Shown here: piece by piece, positions 53,894 through 64,000 of the stretch
Numbering within the stretch: the stretch's first letter is position 1
Layout of the letters: each line of letters begins with the position of its first letter
NCBI GenBank assembly: GCA_020632995.1
Contig: JACKEN010000013.1
Location: forward strand, 62,001 to 126,000
Reading direction: 5' to 3'
From: Deltaproteobacteria bacterium
GTDB taxonomy: Bacteria > Myxococcota > Kuafuiibacteriia > Kuafuiibacteriales > Kuafuiibacteriaceae
Length of the DNA stretch: 64,000 nt
Translations under genes and position numbers: made by a program
The notes under the pieces: generated by a model
Seen by the model: the letters and a program-made list of their open reading frames with translations, nothing else
Told to the model about the DNA's origin: nothing
The model's database searches: none

Positions 53894-55029
53894 GACAGCA
53901 CCCACTCGGCCGGGCGCCGCGGGCTCCGCTTGGCCTCGTCCCACGCGTACCCCACGCGGAAGAGCATCTGGGCCCGCCGCAGCGCGCCCACCCAGCGGGC
54001 GAGCCGCGCTCCGAAGTCGGTCGGCAAGCCGAGTTGCAGCTCGCGATCCTGCCGCTCCGCCTGCTGGTTCAGGGGCTGGAGCGCCAGGCCCTCTTGGGCC
54101 GCGAACAGGTGGATCCGCTGGAAGGCGCGCCCCACCTCGAGGGCCGCGGTGGCGTCGGCGTCCGCCCGGGTGCTGAGGATCGCGTACGCGGCCCCGGTGG
54201 TCTGGAAGCTCCGGGTCGCCTTCAGCCAGTACTCACCCGCGGAGGCGGCGGAGGGGCGGCCGGACAGCTTGCCGAAGAAGCGCAGCGTCGACCCGTTCCC
54301 GGTGCTGTCGAGGGTGATGCCGTCGCGGTGCTGTTCGATGTCCGCGTGGGTGTGGCGGTACCAGGCGTGGCTGGCCTCGCTCATCTCCGCGTCGGCGACG
54401 ATCGCCTCGGTGGCGGCCACGGTGTCCGCCTTGAACGCGGCGCGGTCCTCGGGCGCGGTGAGCAGGGTGAGGGCCACGACCGGGCTCTGGAGCTGATCCG
54501 CGAGGGCGGCGGCCAATCCCTCGGGGGCAGGCCCGTCGAGGTAGGGGCCGCGGTTGGTGTGGCGATCCGGGATCACGTGGACGAGCGGATCGGAGCGCAC
54601 CGCGTCGTCCGGTGTGATGGCCACCGTGGCCACGTGGGCGGGATCGGCGTCGGGCGACAGGACCACCGTCGTCCGACGCCGGTGGTGGTTCAACGTGAGG
54701 ACCAGGTTCTCGAGCGCGCAACCGAGCCCGATGTGGAGCTCACGGGTCAGGGGGTCCAGGGCGCCGAGGGCGCGGTCGAGGTCCGCGAACAGGTCGATCC
54801 GCTCCGCCGTCACCTGGAAGCGCCAGGGCTGGGTGTTGTGGGGGCTGGCCGCGAGCACCGCGGCGCGCACCGCGATCAGCTCGGGGGGCCCGCCCTCGTC
54901 CAGGTCCCACGGGGCGAAGGCCTCGCCGGACTCGGCCGGGTAGTAGCGGCAGGCGGGGAGGCTGAGCACCGTCGCGCCGAGGAGGCCGCGCCGGATGAGG
55001 TTCCTGCGGTTGAAGCGGGGGCGTTCCAT
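53890..55029 (-). CDS. Nitroreductase-fold lipoprotein, Tat-like signal
   Basis: The 379-residue protein has a twin-arginine-like N-terminus (RRNLIRRGLLGATVLSLPAC), ending in a lipobox. The body resembles the Acg/nitroreductase-like family, in which a duplicated FMN-binding fold occurs. Matching parts are AASPHNTQPWRFQV and IGLGCALENLVLTLNHHRRR, then GRAFQRIHLFAAQEGLALQP near the end. Members of this family can lack flavin chemistry, so the reaction is not certain. It is coupled to the downstream barrel-like gene by an ATGA overlap. Confidence 0.8.
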   Translation of the reverse strand: MERPRFNRRNLIRRGLLGATVLSLPACRYYPAESGEAFAPWDLDEGGPPELIAVRAAVLAASPHNTQPWRFQVTAERIDLFADLDRALGALDPLTRELHIGLGCALENLVLTLNHHRRRTTVVLSPDADPAHVATVAITPDDAVRSDPLVHVIPDRHTNRGPYLDGPAPEGLAAALADQLQSPVVALTLLTAPEDRAAFKADTVAATEAIVADAEMSEASHAWYRHTHADIEQHRDGITLDSTGNGSTLRFFGKLSGRPSAASAGEYWLKATRSFQTTGAAYAILSTRADADATAALEVGRAFQRIHLFAAQEGLALQPLNQQAERQDRELQLGLPTDFGARLARWVGALRRAQMLFRVGYAWDEAKRSPRRPAEWVLS

Positions 55030-55109
55030 GCCGACAGGATGGCCTGCGGGTCACGAGGGCACAGTGACCGCGCCCGCCAACCTCTTGTCCCAGCGCGCCG
55101 CGTCCTCGA

Positions 55110-55973
55110 TCAGCCGGCGGCGGCCTTCAGCACCGCGTCGAACGTCTTCGCGAAGGTGTGGACGTCGCCCGGCCACCGCGCGGACACGTAGTTGCCGTCC
55201 ACCACCACCCACGCCGGGCGCTCGTCGCGCGCGTCGTCGCGGGCGAGGCCGGAGGTCTTGGTGAAGTGGTGGGGCGCGTCCGCCGGCACGTCGAGGAAGT
55301 CGGCGGGCTCCGCCAGCGCGCGGGTGACCTCCTGCTGCACGCTCATGTAGCCCGCCGGCTGCCCGTCCGCCTCGAGGTAGGTCCGGTAGTAGTGCGGGTC
55401 CCAGAAGCGCGCGAGGTACCGGGTCAGCCGCCAGGCGGAGCGCTCCAGCGCCCAGGTGAGCGCGGTGGTCTTGCGGCCGTGGAGCACCGAGCGGCCGGTG
55501 CGGGCCGAAGTACTGCGGGCCGCCAGCACGACGCCGTGGCAGACCGCGGCCACCGGCTTGCCCGCGTCGAAGAAGGCCGCGACCACCTCGTGCAGCCGCG
55601 CGCTCTCCAGGTAGGGCCGCATGCTCTTGGCGTGGCCCCCGGGCAAGAGGAGCGCGTCGAAGTCCTCGGCCCGGAGCGCCTCGTATCGGAGCGGCGAGCT
55701 GAAGGCCTCGTCCTGCTCCATCGCGCGGTAGCAGCGCCGCGCGCCCGCCTGGGCCCGCAGGGTGAGGCCGATCAGGCGGATCTTCTTGAGGAGCGGGATG
55801 AAGCCCCACGGGTCGAGGCCCTCCCCGCTCAGCATGATCGGGTCGGCGTGGGCGCGCCGGCCATCGGGGGTTGCGAAGACCAGCTGGTGGCCGGCCTCCC
55901 GAAGGACCTGCCAGCTCACCGCAGCCTCGGTGGGGTCGAAGCCCAGCGCGGGCAGGGGGACGAGGACTCGCAT
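55110..55973 (-). CDS. DJ-1/PfpI-type class I amidotransferase-like protein
   Basis: The 287-residue protein has the DJ-1/PfpI fold. The N-terminus is RVLVPLPALGFDPTEAAVSW. The nucleophile elbow with a conserved Cys lies in KPVAAVCHGVVLAA, and FDALLLPGGHAKSMRPYL carries the conserved Gly-Gly. A His/Asp partner pattern around DAPHHFTKTS fits the larger members of the family. They include glyoxalases and chaperones, and amidotransferase partners are not adjacent. The ATG at 55973 is chosen; longer frames upstream overlap the divergent kinase promoter. Confidence 0.88.
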   Translation of the reverse strand: MRVLVPLPALGFDPTEAAVSWQVLREAGHQLVFATPDGRRAHADPIMLSGEGLDPWGFIPLLKKIRLIGLTLRAQAGARRCYRAMEQDEAFSSPLRYEALRAEDFDALLLPGGHAKSMRPYLESARLHEVVAAFFDAGKPVAAVCHGVVLAARSTSARTGRSVLHGRKTTALTWALERSAWRLTRYLARFWDPHYYRTYLEADGQPAGYMSVQQEVTRALAEPADFLDVPADAPHHFTKTSGLARDDARDERPAWVVVDGNYVSARWPGDVHTFAKTFDAVLKAAAG

Positions 55974-56148
55974 GCCGGTGCTCGGGCGGGTCGTCGCCCG
56001 GGCGCGGGCAGGTCGGCAAGCGGCCTTCGCGCGGCCGGCTCGGTCGCTCGACCTGGGGCTCTCCCCAGGGGGAGGTCCGCCGTCCCGACTTGGGACGCCC
56101 GTCCCCGTGCTGGACCTGAGCCCCGGTCGGCTGGATACTCGCCCGGCA
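55974..56148. promoter_or_regulatory. Divergent intergenic region of DJ-1/PfpI gene and PEGA kinase
   Basis: 175 bp with no gene. It must supply promoters in both directions, and its plus-strand end depends on which GTG the kinase uses (56149 or 56107). Confidence 0.35.
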
Positions 56149-59046
<2,898 letters not shown>

Positions 59047-59054
59047 CGGCCTGT

Positions 59055-59071
59055 CCTTTCTCGGTGAAAGG
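59055..59071. other. Small hairpin after the PEGA kinase
   Basis: CCTTTC-TCGGT-GAAAGG lies between the kinase stop and the next gene. It may attenuate read-through. No T-run follows. Confidence 0.35.
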
Positions 59072-59099
59072 TCGGACCCGATGCGCTAAGGGACCGGCC

Positions 59100-60278
59100 A
59101 TGGCCGAGCCCTTCTACGGAACCGATCTCTACAACGTCGACGGCCTCCTCGACGAGGACGAGCGGCTGGTGCGCGACAACGTGGCGCGCTGGGTGGACGA
59201 TCGCTTCCTCCCGCTCGTGACCGAGCACTACCGCGCCGGCACCTTCCCCACCGAGCTCGCCCCCGAGATGGGCGAGATGGGCCTGCTGGGCACGAGCCTG
59301 CAGGGCTACGGCTGCCCCAGCATGTCGGGGGTGATCTACGGCCTCGCGATGGAGGAGCTCGAGCGCGGCGACTCGGGCCTGCGCTCCTTCGCCTCGGTGC
59401 AGGGCTCGCTCGCCATGTTCCCGATCTGGAAGTTCGGCTCCGAGGCCCAGAAGGAGAAGTACCTGCCGAAGATGGCGGCGGGGCAGCTGATCGGGTGCTT
59501 CGGCCTCACCGAGCCCGACCACGGCTCCGACCCCGGCGGGATGAAGACCCGCGCGGTGAAGGACGGCGACGAGTGGGTGATCTCGGGCGAGAAGCTCTGG
59601 ATCACCAACGGCAGCGTGGCCGACCTCGCGATCGTGTGGGCGAAGACGGGTGAGGACGCCTCCACCATTCGCGGCTTCATCGTCGAGAAGGGCACCCCCG
59701 GCTTCAGCGCCTACGACGTGAAGGGCAAGTTCAGCCTGCGGGCCTCGGTGACCTCCGGCCTGGTGCTCGAGGAGGTCCGGGTGAAGGACAGCCAGATGCT
59801 CCCCGAGGTGCAGGGGCTGAAGGGGCCGCTGTCCTGCCTGAACCAGGCCCGCTACGGCATCGCCTGGGGCGCGGTGGGGGCGGCGATCGCGGTGTACCGG
59901 GCGTCGCTCGACTACGCGAAGGACCGGGTCCAGTTCGGGCGGCCGATCGCCGGGTTCCAGCTCCAGCAGGCCAAGTTCGCCGACATGATCAGCGAGATCG
60001 TGAAGGCCCAGCTCCTGGTGCTCCAGCTCGGGCGCCTGAAGGACGCGGGCAAGCACACCCCGGTGCAGGTCAGCCTGGCCAAGCGGAACAACGTCAAGAT
60101 GGCCCTCGAGGCGGCCCGGATGGCGCGCGAGATCCTCGGGGCGAACGGGATCCACGACGAGTACCCGGTGTTCCGCCACATGACGAACCTCGAGAGCGTC
60201 TACACCTACGAGGGGACCCACGACATCCACACCCTCATCCTGGGCAAGCACGTCACCGGCATCTCCGCCTTCGTCTGA
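59100..60278 (+). CDS. gcdH: Acyl-CoA dehydrogenase, glutaryl-CoA dehydrogenase-like
   Basis: The 392-residue flavoenzyme oxidises an acyl-CoA thioester. It has GCFGLTEPDHGSDPGGMKTR (FAD/substrate region), WITNGSVADLAIVWAKT and the C-terminal DRVQFGRPIAGFQLQQAKFA. The catalytic Glu is in TYEGTHDIHTLILG, the variant seen in glutaryl-CoA dehydrogenases, which also decarboxylate to crotonyl-CoA in lysine/tryptophan breakdown. The start at 59100 gives the normal family N-terminus. A strong terminator-like structure follows at 60304-60374. Confidence 0.9.
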   Translation: MAEPFYGTDLYNVDGLLDEDERLVRDNVARWVDDRFLPLVTEHYRAGTFPTELAPEMGEMGLLGTSLQGYGCPSMSGVIYGLAMEELERGDSGLRSFASVQGSLAMFPIWKFGSEAQKEKYLPKMAAGQLIGCFGLTEPDHGSDPGGMKTRAVKDGDEWVISGEKLWITNGSVADLAIVWAKTGEDASTIRGFIVEKGTPGFSAYDVKGKFSLRASVTSGLVLEEVRVKDSQMLPEVQGLKGPLSCLNQARYGIAWGAVGAAIAVYRASLDYAKDRVQFGRPIAGFQLQQAKFADMISEIVKAQLLVLQLGRLKDAGKHTPVQVSLAKRNNVKMALEAARMAREILGANGIHDEYPVFRHMTNLESVYTYEGTHDIHTLILGKHVTGISAFV

Positions 60279-60303
60279 GGCCGGGGCGGCGGCGGCCCAG
60301 GCT

Positions 60304-60374
60304 CCGCCTGCTGCGCGCATCGTTCGCGAATGCGAAAGATGACGCAGGACATCAGGCGGATGCGGGGTTTTTTT
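60304..60374 (+). terminator. Structured region ending in a 7-T run, probable terminator
   Basis: An outer stem CCGCCTG (60304-60310) pairs with CAGGCGG (60353-60359), and inside it CTGCG (60311-60315) pairs with CGCAG (60343-60347). A CGCAT/ATGCG inner hairpin is also possible. Downstream GCGGGG leads to seven T (60368-60374). It lies between the acyl-CoA dehydrogenase and the next gene, in the right place for a terminator, though the T-run is 8 bp beyond the outer stem. Confidence 0.55.
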
Positions 60375-60415
60375 GGGAGACAGACCAGGGCCAATGTGGG
60401 TAGGCCTGGTCGGTA

Positions 60416-62509
60416 ATGCGCTCTCGACCTTCACTCACAGCTCTCTTGCTCCTCGGCCTCGCGGGCGCCTACGGGTGCTCCGGGGATGGGGACCGTGACA
60501 GTGGTGTCAACCCGCCGGCCGACTCCGGGGTGACCGACACCGGCACCAACCAGCCCGACACCGGCGTCGAGACCGACTCCGGCGTGGACGCGGGCGTCAC
60601 CGACACCGGCGTCGAGGACGCCGGCAACCCGGCTTGCGTCGAGGACAGCCTCGACAACCACACCGCGGCCACCGCGGCCACCGTGAACATCGGTGACGAC
60701 TTCCCGAACCTCCAGATCTGCTCCGGCGTGGACGACTTCTTCAAGATCACCGCCACCGCAGGTCAGCGCATCGCGGTGGGCATCTACTTCACCCACGCGA
60801 CCGGCGACCTCGACATGGAGGTCTACGCCCCCGGCGATCTGGACAACCCCATCGCCCAGGGCGTGAGCGCGTCGGACGACGAGCTGGTGAGCTTCATCGC
60901 CGACGTCGCGGGCGACTACGTGATCCGGGTGATCGGCTACAACGGCGCCGAGGCCCCCTACCAGATGAGCGTGCTGGCCGGCTGCTTCGTGGACGCGGAG
61001 TGCAGCGCGCCGCAGGTCTGTGACCGCTTCACCAACACCTGCTACGACTACGTCGAGCCCGCCTGTGGTGCCGACGGCGCCTACGACCCCAACGGCAGCA
61101 ACGGCCAGGCGGTGGCCCTCGACCTCAGCTCGGGCGCGGCCAACATCACCGGCCTGTCGAGCTGCGACGGCGACCTGGACTTCTTCACCTTCACCACCGT
61201 GGCCGGTGACAGCATCACCGCCCAGGTCACCCCCGCGACGACCCCCGACGGCTTCGTGATGTTCCTGGCCGACGCCACCGGCACCCTGTTGACCAACTTC
61301 CCGTCGCCCGACGCCGCCAGCCTGCCCTACATGCCGGCCGGCACCTGGTACTTCATCGTCCTCGGGGCCGAGGAGGGCTACTCCCTCAACGTGACCAAGA
61401 CCGCCGGCGCCTGCATGGCCAACGCGGACTGCGCGGGCTCGCCCTTCGGCAACTTCTGCCAGACCGGCGTGTGTGGCCCGCTGGTGGGCAACGGGATGAT
61501 CCCGCTCGGCGGCCAGTGCGACGACGACTCCGACTGCGTCCCCGAGGCGGACGGCTGCTACGCCGAGTCCCCCTCGCCCGACGGCTTCTACTGCACCATC
61601 GCCTGCCAGACCGACGCGGAGTGCACCACCGCGGGCCTCGACTACTGCGCCGAGGATCGCGGCGTGTGTGAGAAGTTCTGCAACGGCGACAGCGACCTGT
61701 GCTTCGACGGCGGCTACTGCGGTGAGACCACCAACGAGTGCCGGAGCGTGAACTGCACCTTCGGCGTGGGCTGTGACGCGGCCGCCCTGACCTGCGAGTG
61801 GGTCCGCGGCACCTCGACCGGCGAGTGCGGCGCGCACACCCAGGCCACCTGCGGCCAGGGCGGCGTGGGCGAGCCCAACGACTCGGCCAGCCTCGCCACC
61901 CCGATCACCCTGACCGGCGGCACCGCCACCCTCGCGGGCTCCATCTGCGACGGCGACGCCGACGTCTACAGCATCACCATCACCGAGGTCTCGACCCTCG
62001 ACATCGCGGTGACCTGGGCCGGCTCCGCCGACGTCGACTTCGTGGTGGCGCCCACCACCGACACCCGCGTGGTGGGTGCCGGCTTCGGCATCAACGCGCA
62101 GGACGAGACCGCGCCGGCCGCGTTCCTGAGCCCGGGCACCTACTACATCGTGGTGGGCCCCTGGACCGTCGACGACGTGCCGGACATGGCCTACAGCCTG
62201 CAGGTCACCGCCACCGCGGCGATGTGCACCGCGGCCACCTGCCTCGACACCAACCCCCTCCGTCAGGAGTGCGCGGGCACCGGCGCCTGCGTCGACTTCG
62301 CGGGCATGGGCGCGGTGGCCCTGGGCGGCGCGTGTGACGACCTGACGGACTGCGTGCCCGAGGCGGACCTCTGCTTCATCGGCGAGACCTCGGTCTTCAA
62401 CCACATGTGCTCGATCATCTGCACCAGCGACGCGGAGTGCGACGCGGCCATCCCCGGCAGCGTGTGCTTCGACCTGGGCAACGGGTTCGGTGGCTGCGGG
62501 ATGCCGTAG
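60416..62509 (+). CDS. Secreted lipoprotein with PPC domains and Cys-rich segments
   Basis: The 697-residue protein has a lipobox (LLLGLAGAYGCSG). A low-complexity Asp/Gly/Thr/Ser linker (ADSGVTDTGTNQPDTG) follows. Then come two or more pre-peptidase C-terminal-like (PPC) beta-sandwiches (DFFKITATAGQRIAVGIYF, DVYSITITEVSTLDIAVTW). Cys-rich modules (ADCAGSPFGNFCQTGVC, CQTDAECTTAGLDYC) separate and follow them. PPC domains usually bind surfaces or act as chaperones for proteases; here no protease is fused. It is probably a large adhesion or matrix protein on the outer surface. Confidence 0.85.
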   Translation: MRSRPSLTALLLLGLAGAYGCSGDGDRDSGVNPPADSGVTDTGTNQPDTGVETDSGVDAGVTDTGVEDAGNPACVEDSLDNHTAATAATVNIGDDFPNLQICSGVDDFFKITATAGQRIAVGIYFTHATGDLDMEVYAPGDLDNPIAQGVSASDDELVSFIADVAGDYVIRVIGYNGAEAPYQMSVLAGCFVDAECSAPQVCDRFTNTCYDYVEPACGADGAYDPNGSNGQAVALDLSSGAANITGLSSCDGDLDFFTFTTVAGDSITAQVTPATTPDGFVMFLADATGTLLTNFPSPDAASLPYMPAGTWYFIVLGAEEGYSLNVTKTAGACMANADCAGSPFGNFCQTGVCGPLVGNGMIPLGGQCDDDSDCVPEADGCYAESPSPDGFYCTIACQTDAECTTAGLDYCAEDRGVCEKFCNGDSDLCFDGGYCGETTNECRSVNCTFGVGCDAAALTCEWVRGTSTGECGAHTQATCGQGGVGEPNDSASLATPITLTGGTATLAGSICDGDADVYSITITEVSTLDIAVTWAGSADVDFVVAPTTDTRVVGAGFGINAQDETAPAAFLSPGTYYIVVGPWTVDDVPDMAYSLQVTATAAMCTAATCLDTNPLRQECAGTGACVDFAGMGAVALGGACDDLTDCVPEADLCFIGETSVFNHMCSIICTSDAECDAAIPGSVCFDLGNGFGGCGMP

Positions 62510-62613
62510 TCTCAACCGGGGTGGGTGCCTCAGCCCGGGCCGGCCGCGCCGGCTTGGGCTCACCTCGGCGCCACCCCCTTGTCTCGCCTCCTGCCGTCGG
62601 CCATGACCGACGC

Positions 62614-63930
62614 GTGTCCCCCCGCGCTTCACGCCTCGCCGCCGTCGCGCTCCTGCTCCTGCTGAGCTCCAGCGCGCCGGTCTCGGCCGCGTCGACCCTC
62701 TACACCCTCCCGAGCGGGCTGCGAGTGGTGCTGGTGCCGCGACCCGGCGCCGCCACCGTGGGCGTCGCGCTGGGGCTCCCGGTGGGCGAAGGGCACGAGC
62801 CCGAGGGGCGCGCGGGCCTCGCGCACCTGGCCGAGCACCTGGTGGCGCAGCTCCCCGAGCCCCTCGCCGCCCTCACGGAGGTCGGCGCGATCGAGGTCAA
62901 CGCGTTCACCGGCGTCGAGTCGACCCTGTACGTGGCCGAGGTCCCCCGCGCGGCGTGGCGGACCGCGGTGTGGGCCGAGGCGCGCCGCCTCGCCATCGCG
63001 CCCCTCGCCGCGAGCCCCGAGGCCCTGGCGGTGGAGCAGCGGGTGCTCCGCCGCGAGCTCGAGTACCGGGACGCCGAGGACTGGCTCAACGTCGCGCTCC
63101 TGGCCGCGCTCTACCCCGCGGACCACCCCTACCACCGGTCGCCCGACACCCAGGCCGACGTGGAGGCCCTCACCGCGCCCGAGGTGCAAGGCTTCTTGCA
63201 ACGCACCTACGTGCCGGACCACGCGGTGCTGGTGGTGGTGGGGGACGTGGACCCGGCCGAGCTCGTGGCGGAGGCGACGCGGGTGCTGGGGCCGCTCCCG
63301 GCCACCGGTGCGCCCCGGCCGCCGCTGGTGGGGTACCAGGTCCCGCCGGAGTGCGTGGCGATCCAGCGGCCCACCCTGGGGTCGAGCACCGCGCTCAGCC
63401 TGGTGTGGCGCTACCCGCCCCGGACCCCCCGGGTGCGCCTGGCCCTCATGGAGGCGCTGCTCGAGCGCCAGGTGATCGCGCCCCTCGCGGCGGAGGGGTG
63501 GCTGGCGGGGCAGGGGGTCGGGCACCGCATGGCGGAGGAGGGCGCCCTGGTCTGGCTGCAGGTGATGTCCCCGGAGCGAGGTCGGCAAGCTGACCTGCGG
63601 GAGGCCGTGCGGGCCCGGCTGGATGCGCTCGCGCCCCTCGATCGGGGGGCGTTCGAGGAGGTCCGCGTGATGGCAGCGGCGCGCCTGCGCGCGCGGGCGG
63701 AGGCGCCGGTGCCAGCGGCGATGGCGTGGGCCGAGGCCGCCCTGGTGCGCGCGCCGGACCCCGACGCGGTGCTGGCCGGGGTCCTGGCGGCGGGACCCGA
63801 GCTCCTGGTCGGTGACGCCGTCGCGGTGGCGGGGGCGGCGCCCACGCTGTGGGTGAGCTTGCTGGCGGAGCCTCCGGGTCGGCTGGCGTGGTGGGGAGAC
63901 GTGGATCATGTGGCGTGCCCGAAGTTCTAG
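62614..63930 (+). CDS. M16-family zinc metalloprotease
   Basis: The 438-residue protein starts at a GTG with a signal peptide (RLAAVALLLLLSSSAPVSAA). It has the inverted zinc motif HLAEH of M16 peptidases (in GLAHLAEHLV). The third ligand Glu is likely in LRRELEYRDAEDW, some 70 residues later. A second M16-like half is present (LRLALMEALLERQVIAPLAAEG). M16 enzymes cleave peptides in the periplasm. The start at 62614 is chosen because it begins the signal peptide. The gene overlaps the next CDS by 23 bp. Two palindrome copies (63186 perfect, 63585) are in it. Confidence 0.9.
   Translation: MSPRASRLAAVALLLLLSSSAPVSAASTLYTLPSGLRVVLVPRPGAATVGVALGLPVGEGHEPEGRAGLAHLAEHLVAQLPEPLAALTEVGAIEVNAFTGVESTLYVAEVPRAAWRTAVWAEARRLAIAPLAASPEALAVEQRVLRRELEYRDAEDWLNVALLAALYPADHPYHRSPDTQADVEALTAPEVQGFLQRTYVPDHAVLVVVGDVDPAELVAEATRVLGPLPATGAPRPPLVGYQVPPECVAIQRPTLGSSTALSLVWRYPPRTPRVRLALMEALLERQVIAPLAAEGWLAGQGVGHRMAEEGALVWLQVMSPERGRQADLREAVRARLDALAPLDRGAFEEVRVMAAARLRARAEAPVPAAMAWAEAALVRAPDPDAVLAGVLAAGPELLVGDAVAVAGAAPTLWVSLLAEPPGRLAWWGDVDHVACPKF
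63186..63199. repeat. Perfect dispersed palindrome GCAAG-GCTT-CTTGC
   Basis: In the M16 protease gene; CAA GGC TTC TTG CAA codons. Confidence 0.75.
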
Positions 63931-64000
63931 CCTGGCGCAAGCTGGCCTGCGTACCGCGGCGTGCGCCGTCGCGGTAGGGGCCCTGTTCGGGTGCCGCGCG
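63908..64000 (+). CDS. Start of a lipoprotein gene, cut by window edge
   Basis: An ATG at 63908, overlapping the M16 gene's end by 23 bp, opens 31 codons to the edge. The protein starts with a basic stretch and a hydrophobic helix ending in ALFGCRA, a likely lipobox. Codons CAA, GCT and CGT in the first part belong to a palindrome copy (63937-63950). M16 genes often come in pairs, so the missing part may be a second M16-like protein; that is inference. Confidence 0.55.
   Translation, partial: MWRARSSSLAQAGLRTAACAVAVGALFGCRA

Overview
The window looks like chromosomal DNA of a very GC-rich member of the Myxococcota. The reasons are: several Hanks-type Ser/Thr kinases with C-terminal membrane anchors; PEGA and TPR envelope proteins; many lipoproteins with Asp/Gly-rich linkers of the PDAGF / DTG / DSG type; a secreted metalloprotease that ends in a MYXO-CTERM-like tail; and many GTG and TTG starts with strong G/C at third codon positions. 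No rRNA, tRNA, CRISPR array, IS element or prophage gene was seen.

Layout. 1-7.4 kb: a GNAT enzyme cut by the window edge, a lytic transglycosylase, a coiled-coil protein, two coupled response regulators (HDOD and degenerate HD-GYP), a ferritin-like protein with its lipoprotein, and a LysR regulator. 7.4-10.6 kb: a Uma2 nuclease-like protein, an ABC-type binding lipoprotein and a TPR protein. 10.7-14.9 kb: a four-gene glycan operon (methyltransferase, GT4, methyltransferase, GT4). 15.0-21.4 kb: a minus-strand run of a lipoprotein, hemW, hrcA, grpE, dnaK and asd. 21.5-27.1 kb: an FHA protein, a barrel-like lipoprotein, a CFA-synthase-like methyltransferase, a matrixin-type protease, a second coiled-coil protein, a rhodanese and a cupin. 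27.1-31.9 kb: a GTGA-coupled envelope operon (1002-aa lipoprotein, FadL-like channel, c-type cytochrome lipoprotein). 32-42.3 kb: a TonB-like protein, moaC, envelope lipoproteins, a kinase, a HEAT-repeat protein and gamma-glutamyltransferase. 42.4-49.1 kb: a lower-GC three-gene island (helicase, PLD-type nuclease, unknown) that resembles a defence cassette. 49.3-64 kb: an esterase-like lipoprotein, tmk, an AraC regulator, a nitroreductase-like protein, a DJ-1/PfpI protein, a large PEGA kinase, a glutaryl-CoA-dehydrogenase-like enzyme, a PPC-domain lipoprotein, an M16 protease and the start of a lipoprotein.

The most unusual signal is not a gene. A degenerate 14-bp palindrome, GCAAG-N4-CTTGC, recurs about fifty times by eye, inside genes in all three reading frames on both strands and also between genes. 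It brings codons (CAA, TTG, GCA, CTT) that the surrounding genes otherwise avoid, so it appears to be maintained at the DNA level. I found no copies in the 42.4-49.1 kb island and none in the hemW-hrcA-grpE-dnaK stretch. This is what a genome-specific iterated palindrome (comparable in behaviour to cyanobacterial HIP1 or to uptake sequences) would look like, with the island as a later arrival.

All calls come from reading the sequence and from family knowledge; no database search was run.
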